Shown piece after piece: positions 36,361 through 47,400 of a stretch of DNA of 60,000 nt; position 1 is the first letter of the stretch; the number at the start of each line of letters is the position of its first letter. A program made the position numbers and the translations under genes. The notes beneath the pieces are model-generated. The model was not told the origin of the DNA and ran no database searches. It saw only the letters and a program-made list of their open reading frames with translations. The stretch comes from Liolophura sinensis (Eukaryota > Mollusca > Polyplacophora > Chitonida > Chitonidae): positions 73,376,028 through 73,436,027 of the forward strand of contig NC_088295.1 of the NCBI RefSeq assembly GCF_032854445.1, given 5' to 3'.

Positions 36361-37628
36361 CATAAAACATATATGAATGTGCAGCAGAAAACGATGAGTC
36401 ATCTGGAGCTTTTGTGTAGCTCGTCCTCGAACCACCCATTCACTCACATGCCTCGAAAAGCGTCAGTGCACATTCGTCTTAGAGGGCCTTGAGTCAGATC
36501 TGACCATCTTCTCCACTTTTAAAATGAAACATTTAAATTTCGCTACGGAGTTGTTTTGTCATGGAAATATTCCCGCTGAACACCTTCTTTAAAAGCATAT
36601 TTAGAGTGTGATTCTCCACTCACCCATTAAGATGTCCCCACCAAATCTGAAGTGAAATCTTTGAAATGTAAGTTGGTATGATCTTTATAAAAGTGAGTTA
36701 TGGAACTGTTATCAAAATATTACATCAGAGGCACTGTGTACATATATGGTTAGTCTTTTTACAATCAGTGTAGGAGTGAGTAGACCCAGTATATACATTG
36801 TAGTTCATCATGTTCAGCCCTAATATTGGTCAGTCGGTATACCTCCGAACTGGCCAAGGTTCAGTTATATCGTCTGAAAACTCTGTTAAGTAGCTTTTGA
36901 ATTTGTTTAACTAAACAGTTAAACAAGCAGTAAGCAGTAGCGGTATATAATAAATACACTGTTGATGCACCCTAGTGGGTTTTCTCTTAAATTTGTCGGA
37001 AATGGTAAAAGGTGCTCACGTATATTTCGTAAGAGAAACTGATATAGAGAGTTTGTACGTGTTTCAGTTTTAAAACCTGCATGTAGAGTGGGAGGGCACA
37101 CTGTTTTCAACTTGGCGTCCATCCGTCCGTTTTACGTTCGACGTGTCAGCAACCTGTTAATGGTCACGGGTTTCCCTTGCGGGCATAGCTTCCTCCCATC
37201 ACAATCCTGATTACCCAGACAGGCATACATAAAATATTCTTCAATAGAACACCAAATAAATAAACAAATAAATCAAAACAGCAGTCCCCGTCGGACAGAT
37301 AACAGCCACTGAAAGGCCTAGGTCTTGTGAGAGAAAATGTTGCCATAGGGCTTCTCAATATAGGATAAGAAAAATACAGATTTATTAGCACATCATGGTA
37401 CACTGGTGATAAACCTTGGCCTCGCACTACAGTAGTATGTTTTCAGAATAATTGAAATGGGACGTCCTCATCACACAGGAATCCTTTTCTTTTTCATATC
37501 CATTGTTGTAAAAATCGTAAAAAAATAAAATTCTGAATGTCATATTTCTCTGGCGAGCTAGATATGCCTTCCCCCTCTTTAATCAGCGCGCCATCACATT
37601 CCTTCTCCACGGGTGTGCTGGCGTCTTG

Positions 37629-39482
37629 TCAACATCTCCAGTGGAATTTCTACGACCGGCTTTCCTTCGCCTCGTCACAGTTGTCCAATAACCCTCATGT
37701 CCAGTGCTGTCCCCCTCCTATCCAGTATTGTCACCCCTGTTTCTATCGACTTCCCCTTTCTCATTGATCTCAGCCTTTTGCTCTTTCTTTCCTCGTACAT
37801 CGTATAGTGGCTCGGGTTCATGAAATTTGTCAGCAACCTTCTTCTTCTCTTTCGTCTCTTCGCGTTGCTCAGTTTTTTGGATAGATTACCCTCTGTGGTC
37901 GTGGTAAGAGTTTCGGGCCCTACTTCTCTTTTTTACCTTCTCATGCCATGGATGTCTTTCTTTGACTTTTCGGGAAGTGGTGTATGTTTCTTTTTATCCC
38001 TCGCCATATTTATTTCACCAGCAGGTTTCTTGTCCCTAATGTGCTTTGGCTCGCATCTTGATTTCTCTTCTTGGCCTTTTTTCGCCTCCGGCGTCTCTTA
38101 CATCCTGCTACACAGAGGGCAGGCCTTCCTCCAGGACATTTCAGTTTTTCTCCAGGAGATACGAAGGCCTGTGCAAGCACACGTATAGAGAGAGATTAAC
38201 AAAGTAGGCCTACCGTAAAATAATTACGACGTCACAAAAACACATTTAGTCTATAGAAGTAGTCTATAAAATCAAAACGGTCCTTTTAGAAATAACTGCA
38301 CACGAGAACTACACATCATAGAGAACATCGTTTTGTGTCATACCAAAATTAATATTTGATACAAAAGTGTTTTGAAATGACGTCGTTTGTTAGACTGACC
38401 ATGTTCCAAGCGTCTCCTTCTGCACAAGTGATCCTGGATAAGGAGGAACAATGTGAACACCCAGACATCAATCAGGAGGCCAACATCAGACGGGAGAGCC
38501 GACGGAGAGAATTCCATTTCCGGTGTCTTGGGGGTGGAGATTTCTGTGCTTGTGATTGGAAGCTGTTCACGTCTGTTTAGATTCCATATTCTGTCCTCAG
38601 ACATGTTGAACCACGTTGTGATAAACATCTACAGGGCAAAAAACAAAAGAACGATATTGCAACATTGTGAGACTCAATAAAAAAATCAAATAAATCAAAG
38701 ACGAACATTTTTGTGAGAAAGCTGGATGTTGGGAAATATCTTACTTGGACATATATCTTGGCTGGAAGGCTATCAGCTGGCTCCTCTTGCCACACTAGCT
38801 CTTCTGGACCTTCTGGTATCCAGACAATTGACCCGTCGTGCAGTGTACTAAAGTGTGTTGGTTCAATCTCGGAGTATGTTAATTGCAACTGGTCCCCAAA
38901 ATAAAAGAAATGCGAAATATATGCAAGGGAGCGTACCCAACCATCTGTTTCTTTTTGTCGTTTTGTACACGGCATTGCTGATGATAAAGGATTATATTTT
39001 GCAGTTGAGAAGGACATATGGTGTTAGTGTTTGCTCATGGGTATGGATACATGTGAGAATATTGTCGCACGTATAAGCGAGAGGTTTTTCATACTTGGAG
39101 GTAATGAGTAAATGTTAGCTTGTTGTGAAGGTATGCCTCTAAACACTTACAGGCATAGGAAATGAGACATGTCATTTCACAATCATACAACGCGTATGAT
39201 TTCAAAGCCAGACCATGTGATACATAAAGATACAGCATGTTAGAAACATTACATTAATTGTATTTGAAAGATGTGAGATTTTACTGTTTTTCCACATGTT
39301 TACTGATTTCATGCAGTAATAATATACTACGTGCATGACTTATTAGTAATGTCACGTGATACATACTGTTACAGTCAGGTGTTTCTGTCTTCGCAAAGCC
39401 GAAGGGGTGTCGGGGAGTCGGCCGGTCCCCAAGCGCTGAGGATCAGCCATAATGTGGTAACGGAGATAATGTTAGCATACAT
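37629..39482 (-). pseudogene. Decayed fourth copy of the polybasic-tail membrane protein gene
   Basis: Remnants of all four exons are present at about 39367-39482, 38745-38895, 38400-38628 and 37629-38168. The signal-peptide exon keeps MYANIISVTTLWLILSAWG but then meets TGA and TAA before the donor. The exon-2 acceptor has lost its AG (TTTTGG instead of TTTTAG). The tail exon has frameshifting indels, for example a missing C in TGTCCCTAATG near 38035. Exons 2 and 3 remain open and differ from the intact copies by in-frame indels: exon 1 is 18 bp shorter and exon 2 is 12 bp longer. This suggests the copy was a coding gene before it decayed. Confidence 0.75.
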
Positions 39483-39599
39483 TATCTGTTGATTGTAGTT
39501 ACTTCATAACCAAACTTGATGGTACCAAACACAGGAACTCTTGAAGTCTCGGTGTAACACACGGCTAAGTCATGTCACAACGTACATGTGACTAACAAC

Positions 39600-39790
39600 A
39601 GCAATATCGCTGAAGCATTATGACGTCACAGTGACAGACGTAGTTTTATACCGTCAAACGTACGAAGTGGATAGTCTACTGCAGCGTCAACACTGTGACG
39701 TCATAGTGAGTAGACGTCTACGTCATAAATGAAATAGTAGCACGCAATATGTTTGACGTCGTTCAACAAAACACTTGTGAGGTCGAAATC
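39600..39790. promoter_or_regulatory. CRE-rich region upstream of the decayed copy
   Basis: TGACGTCA occurs twice (about 39622 and 39698), along with TACGTCA near 39720 and TGACGTCG near 39756. The sites persist although flanking bases have changed. Confidence 0.45.
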
Positions 39791-40262
39791 CAAATCCATT
39801 GACACGCTACCTGTCGGGAGAGGAAACTCTTTCGGTACCTCATTACAAATCCTCACAAGGCCTCACACTCTGCATTGGTCTTAGTCGGACATGACGCTTA
39901 TATTTGTGTCTAATCTCTTTTGATTAAAATGCCGTTTTACCGTGATATCGCAAGTTGGATCCACTCCTTGGCTCTGTGTCACATAAATGAAATATTCTTA
40001 GGTACGCTGCGGGAGTAAAAATAAAAATTTGCTTTTTTCAGTGGTATATATATGGTTAAATTGGTCACGTTTTGTGAAGCAATCTTTTAGTATCTGATAT
40101 AATATATTTATCTTCTACCATGAAGCACGGCTGTCTCTGTCTGTTGTGGTCTTTCGAAAAGTGAGACTTGGCAAAAACCTCCACGTCGTGCAGATCTATG
40201 GCCAAGCGACAAGAACGTGTAATGTATGGATACCTTACGCGTGTCTTGATTTTGATGATTAA

Positions 40263-40420
40263 ATTATTAACATTTATTTATTAGCTTGATCTCTTACGCT
40301 GTACTTATATTTCAGTTAAATATTATCACTTATACGACGTTGGCCAGCAATATGGTGAGAGAAGAACCCGGGGGAAAGCCACGATCATTCGCAGGTTGTT
40401 GATAGACCTCCCAAATTTTT
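40263..40420 (-). mobile_element. SINE tail fragment
   Basis: CACTTATACGACGTTGGCCA, then CCCGGGGGAAAGCCACGATC and CGCAGGTTGTTGATAGACCT, in reverse orientation. Confidence 0.7.
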
Positions 40421-40579
40421 AATGGTAAACAAAACTATTGTATACAGTTGTGGGCGATATTTACTTAAATAGAAGAGGAATATATATTGTATCTTGGTTT
40501 ACTGTCCTTCTTATGTCACCCTAGACTAATAGATTACACATTGTATACACTTCATTAAGCATGGCCAAAGCGTTAATTG

Positions 40580-40790
40580 ATCACCTCGTATAAGTACTGT
40601 AATGTATCGGGTCGCAGGTTCGAATCTGACTCCGTAAGTGGGAAGGTCTGTCAGCAACCTGCGGATGGTCGTGGGTTTCCCCCGGGCTGTGCCCGGCTTC
40701 CACCCACCATAATGCTGACCGCCGTCGTATAAGTGAAATATTCTTGAGTACGGCGTAAAACACCAATCCAAGAAAAAAAATCGAATCTGA
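40580..40790 (+). mobile_element. tRNA-derived SINE
   Basis: A good B-box (CAGGTTCGAATCTGACTCCG) is followed by CAGCAACCTGCGGATGGTCG, GGGTTTCCCCCGGGC, the CCACCATAATGCTG block and the tail ATAAGTGAAATATTCTTGAG, then TACGGCGTAAAACACCAATC. It is a well-preserved member of the family. Confidence 0.8.
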
Positions 40791-41489
40791 CTTTATCGCA
40801 CTCTGGTTCCGCTGCACCTCCAAGTTGGGAGGTTCGTTCTGTAGACTCTCCGAAACCTTCCCCTCAACTACTGCATGCAAGGGCACTACGGTTTCTCCCT
40901 TTAATAATCCTAACCTGCGTCAAAAATTTGAAAAATGCTTGGGGACAACGTTAAACACAAGTCAACGCCAGTCAGGGTTTTCCTCCATGTTCTTGGTTCA
41001 GATTATGCGAGGCTTTAAAGAAGATTCGTGTGTGTATTAATTTCTGTATTTAATGAGCAAAAATGTAGATTTGAAACACCTATACCCCAGCATGACAATC
41101 TGTTTTAGTCAACAGCGTACACGGCTATATAAGTATATATGTATGGCCTAGCTAGTTTAAGCTAGTCCACAACTGAGTCAACCGGTCAGTGAAGTTAAAC
41201 ATTGCTTCCAATCAACCAATAAAAATACTTGCACTCAATGTATTGATCAAAGATGCTTCACACTTTGGACTTTTTATCTCGACCGTGATAGCATCTCTCA
41301 AGTCGGTGCCTATACCTTAGGAGATACATAGATACGAAGACGGCGGAGATTGATATAAACAAACCTGGTGTATTTTTGTTAAGTCATTTCTTATCCATCA
41401 CCTGGTAATGCGCCCGCCGTGGTTGGCGTGACTCTTAACGCTAACAGCGATCTCTCAGCACCCCAGAAATCTCAGGATAACGGGCCAAG

Positions 41490-44400
41490 ATGAACGCTAT
41501 CTACGTCGGGGCAATTTTAGTCATTCTATCAATATATGAAGGTAACATTTTTTCTTTGATTAATATTTTATACTGATCGGATTAAGCCTTGTTGTAAAAG
41601 CATTCATCGGCGACATATATCTGATTTTAAGTTTCGTGGCCGAACGTACAACACTGAGGTATTATTTATGGCAGAAACCTGAGATCAGCATTGTGGGTGG
41701 CATAGATGTCTACAAATACAATCAGTCAGCGAAAATATGTACAAAATTGGATATACTAAACACACAGAGAACAATTTAGAATATTTCACTTGTTCGACGT
41801 CGCTCAGCATTATGGCGGAAGGCAATGCATGGTTTCTAACACTGACATCAAATACTCAGTATGCAATTCTGAGCCAAGTCAAGACTTGTGTAAACTGGTC
41901 TGTATATTACTGTATCATATTTATAATCTTTTCTGTTCTTTTAATCTTAATTATTTATTTTTTTCTCATCATTTTCATATCTCCTTGGGATTTACTATAT
42001 GGCATAGACGAAAACCGTTTGGTTCATAAATCACAGCGTTTTCATCAAGACCAGCTCAACCGGCACAGACAAATATCGCTAAGATCTGCTATAAAATAGG
42101 ACATTTAGAAACAAGATGTCACACACATCAGTATGTAATAATATGTAATAATTGACAACCATTCTAGGGGAGATTTCATCATCGACTTTTTATATGTATT
42201 CAATCTCAGTTTATAGGTGTTTTATTCCATGCCAGACAGCCCCAAGCGATTTTTTTAGATTTCCGGAATCCATTGTTTTCATTGACTTGATGGCAATTTG
42301 CTTTCAACAGCGCTCGTATATACATTAACATAGGGTCATTTATTTCATCTTACATTGTCTGCCGTACACACAACCCCATACACAATGCGCGCATGTCACA
42401 CGTTGGAGAGTTCATCAGTGATTTACCAAAGATTTGTGGTTTACTCCATGCTCTCCTGTTTCCTCCACACATTGTCATATATATTGGAATTAAGAGAGAA
42501 ATTCATATTTATATCATACTTATATCAAACTGTGACATTTGTTAGCAATACAAGAATTAAGTTTTATATATCAGTATGGGTCATACTCATTAGTAAAAAA
42601 AAGATAAGCTATACACCCTAGATGTGTTTAACGTTATAGTTTGTTCAGAAATGATAAGTATAGCATATATACCGTCTGAGTAAGTAAAATACATGACTGA
42701 GTTGTGAAATATGCCCGTGTATATTGTTCCCACCAGTCATAATCATATAGTTGTCGTTGTCATTGTGAATATAAACTATGGTATACTACTGAAACGTACA
42801 GGCGGACAAACCGACAAATAAGTTATAGTCCTAAAGATGCAGCTCATCATTTCTACGCCAGAAATAAGTGTTGACGGGTTTATCGGTGAAGGGCAAGATG
42901 TTGTTGTTATCTTCAGGAGTGTGATAAGCCTATATGTGCGTGCTACCTGTCAGCACTAACCCACGAGATGTCCGTATCACTCAGTGACAGCTTGGCGCAC
43001 GAGATTATCACATATCTCACTGGTCTAAGACGTCCGTCATATCTTATTATGTACTCCGATTGAACTCCCCATATATATGTATGTTTAAAAGAAAAAAAAA
43101 CTCCCACCCATCTTTAGTCTCCATCATATACATGATTTATTTTCGAACGTGTTACATGTATAAATTATGTCACGTTGAATACTGCGTATTTGTTTGTTTG
43201 TTTTTTTTGTTTTTTTTTTTTGGTACGGGAAACAGTTTAACATACATGCATGTATCTACAGTGTATATAGACATTTACCACATATTTGGTTAAAACAAGT
43301 TAAGTACTAAGCGGTAATCACGTGATGGCTGAAGTTTGTCTCAAACTTTTGAGATTTCTGTACTTCTGTGTATGGAGGCTCACGACACATATAAGCCTAA
43401 CGGGATGAAACTTAATTTCAGAATAGATATATACACTTTTTAACACATTAAACATGGATGCGGTATGAATACGTGTGGGTTTAGGTCACCTAGCGATACT
43501 GTATGGAATTAAGCCACAAATGAAAAAATACATAAAAATATGAAATAAATAAACAAATGCAACTCATCCCGCTTTAAGAGAGGTACGGTGACAAGGGCAG
43601 GGTGGATTCCTTCTCTCATGAACTTTATTCCTGTGGAGAAATATAACTGAAAAAGGCTTGATCACGTTTTTATTTACCGGTATTATTTATTTTACTTAAG
43701 AATTTTTCACTTATGACGCCATTCATGTGAACACAGTAATCTACGTTCATTCGCCTGGTAGGCCTACGTGAAAAACCTCACAACCTAAATTTAAGCCGCA
43801 GATGAAGAAACTAGAGCTGGATTCGAACACGTAACTCAACGCGCACGCGGTAAAAGCGACCCAGCATATGAGCCGGCGAGAACCTCTATAATAAATTTTC
43901 ACGTTTAAATAAATATGTTTCAATTTTATGAAGGTATAGATATGAATCACTCCATATGTAGCCTACACAAGAGATGTACATGAGCTACGATGCCATCTTC
44001 CCCACACAGTAGCCCAACATGCACACCACATGTGCCGGTACTCGTTGGCTAGGTAAATTACCGTATTGTTTGTAAAAGTCAAGACAAGCACGTCGTACTG
44101 CCATCAAGCTCCCCGAGAAGTGAATGCCATATGTTAAACTACAGAATGTTAAACATCTGACCAATATTTATCGACCGACCGACCGACCAACCAACAGACT
44201 AACAGAATGACTAATATTGTATGAAACATTTGTTACATTAATGGGGTTTATATGGACCCCCATGGTTAGTGATAAACTGATTAAAGGGAGATCACTCTTA
44301 GCCCAATGTTTACCGCCTGCCTCTGCGCGCGGAGGACGAAGTGTCTCAAACAACTTCTGCGGAATGTAGCGACCAACCTGTTCGATAGACATGAGAAATT

Positions 44401-47400
44401 GTCTTAGGTAACCTGTTTTAGAGTGCAGTTTAATGCGCGAAGGATTACTTTCGTTCATTTACAGTGTACGCAGAAACATTAAATTAAATTAATCAAATGT
44501 ATTAAGATGGTGCCAAGGTACAAATTACAACAACAACATTAGCACTGGTATCTGTCAGATCAGGCCTCCTGCAGCATCATTGATGGATATTCATTGCATC
44601 TTTATCAGATAAGATTACAAAGCATAGGCGGGATTATCATGGAAAGTGTGCCCAGTTCCATACCTAGGATATTTAGCAAAATGTCCGTTATTCTTCATTC
44701 TGAAAATTTATTTTATGAGGTAGTGTTGTTGGGATGTAGGCCTATGCCTTTCACCTGTTTTATTTTTGGTTTGCAAGTGTCCCCTCAATTTTACAACTAT
44801 GTTTTATATATTCTATTGATTATTCCATTTTTGTTGTTTTGCAGTGAGAAGCCAGACATGTCCATCTGGTTGGTCAATGCGTCCTGGGGCTCAGCATGTT
44901 ACATGTTTGTGTCACACGAGAATGCCAAGAGTTGGGACGATGCTCAGGCTGCCTGTGTGGGAATGAAAGGAACATTAGTCAAGATAAACAACACAGCATT
45001 GCTGGTAAAAATGCTTTTTTATTGGATGTGACAAAAAAGCTTCATGTCAAAACAGTGTAAATGTACAGCAGTTGATGCTTATGTGTGGGTTAATCTTACT
45101 AATTTCAGATCTTGTAACAGTTTCCTGTACTGGTTTTTTGCTAACTAGATCTCTTCATACATGTACACATCAGGACACTCTAGGAACATTGCGTGAAACA
45201 GAAAATAATGGTTTATGTTCTGTTTATCTTATAGAATATGTTTAGCATGATGCACATTTAGGTTATCAGTTGGTATTTTCTGAATAGTAGCTGTGTTATA
45301 ATCAAAAACAAGTTAAAAATGTTAAAAATATAAGAATTTTGTACATGTTTTCCAAAAAGACGGTGTCCTAAAATGTTGAAGTTGAGGGATTGTGAGATGG
45401 GGTGTCATTTTTCATGTCCATGTAAAGTACAGGTTCAATTCCAGTCTTGAACAGAAATTTTCTAGGTCCTTTTGTGCAGTCTATTTTTTTTATCGGTTGA
45501 ACTGAAGACCATTGTCTTGTGTAAGTTTGTACGTTACACTTGACAAAGGTTATCAGTTGCTTTAAAAATAATTTCTTTTCAGAAATGAGCAGCATGCGTA
45601 CTTTGCCTGTGTTGTATTTGCTGTATTTCCCGAAATAATCTACTGAACTTTATCAAATTTTGTGTGAAACTTTATAACATGTACTTTATTAAATGACTGA
45701 TAAACTTTTAGAATGACTGTTTATCTGAAGGTAAGGTGTTTTTTTTTTCTAGTGAAATAGCTATCATTGTTGTATGTAGTGAATATGACCTAATTGCAGC
45801 AATGGATCCAAGGTGAAGTTTCAAAGCGAGTACAAAGTGACTCCACCACAACAGAATGGTGGACAAGTCTGAAAAAGATGTCAGGAAACAACTGGTCCTG
45901 GTCAGATGGGACCGCGGTTGATAACAGCTTAGGGTAAGTTGTTCTCTGGATTTGGGTACTAAAGTTATGATCCATATCCATGGAGGGTATGTAGTTACAA
46001 GTTCCCAAATGTCACAGAAGTTAAGTTATTCTCCATTAAATTGTGCAGATTTGCTGAGTCAGAGTGTAAGTTCTCTAAATTGGCATTTTATGGTATGATA
46101 CATATAGCTACATGTGTTAAGTTCAAAATGAGATGGCAAACCTAAAGTTTCGTGTGTGAGTTACTGTCATTTACTTTCGCATGATCTGAGTTGGCAGCAA
46201 TATGACAGAAGAGCTTGATTAGCCTCCTGCCCGTTTCATTAACGTGCATGGCACTTAGTAGCTCTGGTTGCTAAACCTCGCCATATGGGGTGATAGTGAG
46301 GTGTGCAGGTGTCTTGACTAGTAGGCCTACGTGAACATTTCTACATATACATGTGAATCAAATTGAAGAAAGTATTAAGACAGGCGAAGTCTATTACAAA
46401 CCTTTAAATTCCAAACACTGTTTAAAAGTATGACCATGCCAAACAAGGAATCTACATGCACAATGTACACTGCAGATAAATTGATTATTCGGGTTAGGCC
46501 TACTTGAAAGTTACCTCACACCGTTATTAGGTGAAGGGTTGTTTGCTGAGAGCCCTCATTATCTAACGAATATGTGTACAAATGTACTTCAGCTAAAACG
46601 AATTTCACTGTCATCAATATCTGTCATCGGCTTCCATTGTCCATGTAATTCCAATTTAATATGCCAGTCTACACGGACATTTTGTTTCTTTATAGTTGGA
46701 ACTGTCTTCCTATTGCAGAAGAGTTCCCTTTCCTGTGTTTTTATATTGGGAACCTGCATTGAACAGAAAACTTACTCCATGCAAGGTTTCCAAAAATTGT
46801 CAAGATTTACTTTTACCTGTTTTCGGTAGCACTGTGTGCAAGTCTGGCATACTGGGGGACAGGATTTGTTTGAGTTGTTATCACATTAGGGGTTCACACA
46901 ACACTGTCACTGGCTTTGTAAATTGCCTGCTGCCAGCATAAATCATGTGAACATTGGGTAGATACGTGGGAGTGTCTAGTCCTGTGATTGTAAGTCTCTT
47001 GTATCTACATATAGATAAAACCAATCTGTATGACTAAATTTTCATCCGAGGGGACTCAATTAAATATTAAGTAAATTAAGCATTGATGTTTACGAAATAT
47101 GGCCGGAAGTTGACGGTCTTTCCAATTACGCCAGAATGCTGCAGCAGTGCAAGCGCACGGTTGTAGCTGTCGCTTTGATGGCAATTTGATGTCTTTATCT
47201 AGTCTGCTGGTAGGCCTAGTTGGCAATTATGCATGCGCGGTGTGCTAAACTCTGCTACAGCCTTGTATACGGAGAGCCCTGCAGTTTAAAAACGGATATT
47301 TGACATGACCCTCCACATGCGTGAAGGTAGGGGTAGTCATACTTAAGGTGGCCTCCGAGGCTCATGTGGTTAGCGCACTAGCACAGCGTAATGACCTAGG

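Larger units (their letters stand above)
31788..37128. repeat. Tandem array unit 3 (truncated, ~5.34 kb)
   Basis: Same content as units 1 and 2 up to the equivalent of about 31015 in unit 2 (GGCGTCCATCCGTCCGTTTT). It is then joined directly to the SINE portion of a diverged unit. The junction near 37129-37145 skips about 2.3 kb of unit sequence, which indicates unequal recombination or deletion. Confidence 0.85.
37129..39890. repeat. Diverged partial unit at the right edge of the tandem array
   Basis: The block aligns with 21100-24230 of unit 1 but carries many substitutions and indels. It starts inside the forward SINE (37140-37280), holds the decayed fourth gene copy, and ends near GGCCTCACACTCTGCATTGG. 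Together with the relic at 19194-19539 it shows that the array is older than its three near-identical central units. Confidence 0.85.
39891..41489. other. Intergenic region with SINEs
   Basis: This lies between the tandem array and the lectin-domain gene. It contains two SINE copies in opposite orientation and presumably the promoter of the plus-strand gene starting at 41490. No coding exon is supported. Confidence 0.5.
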
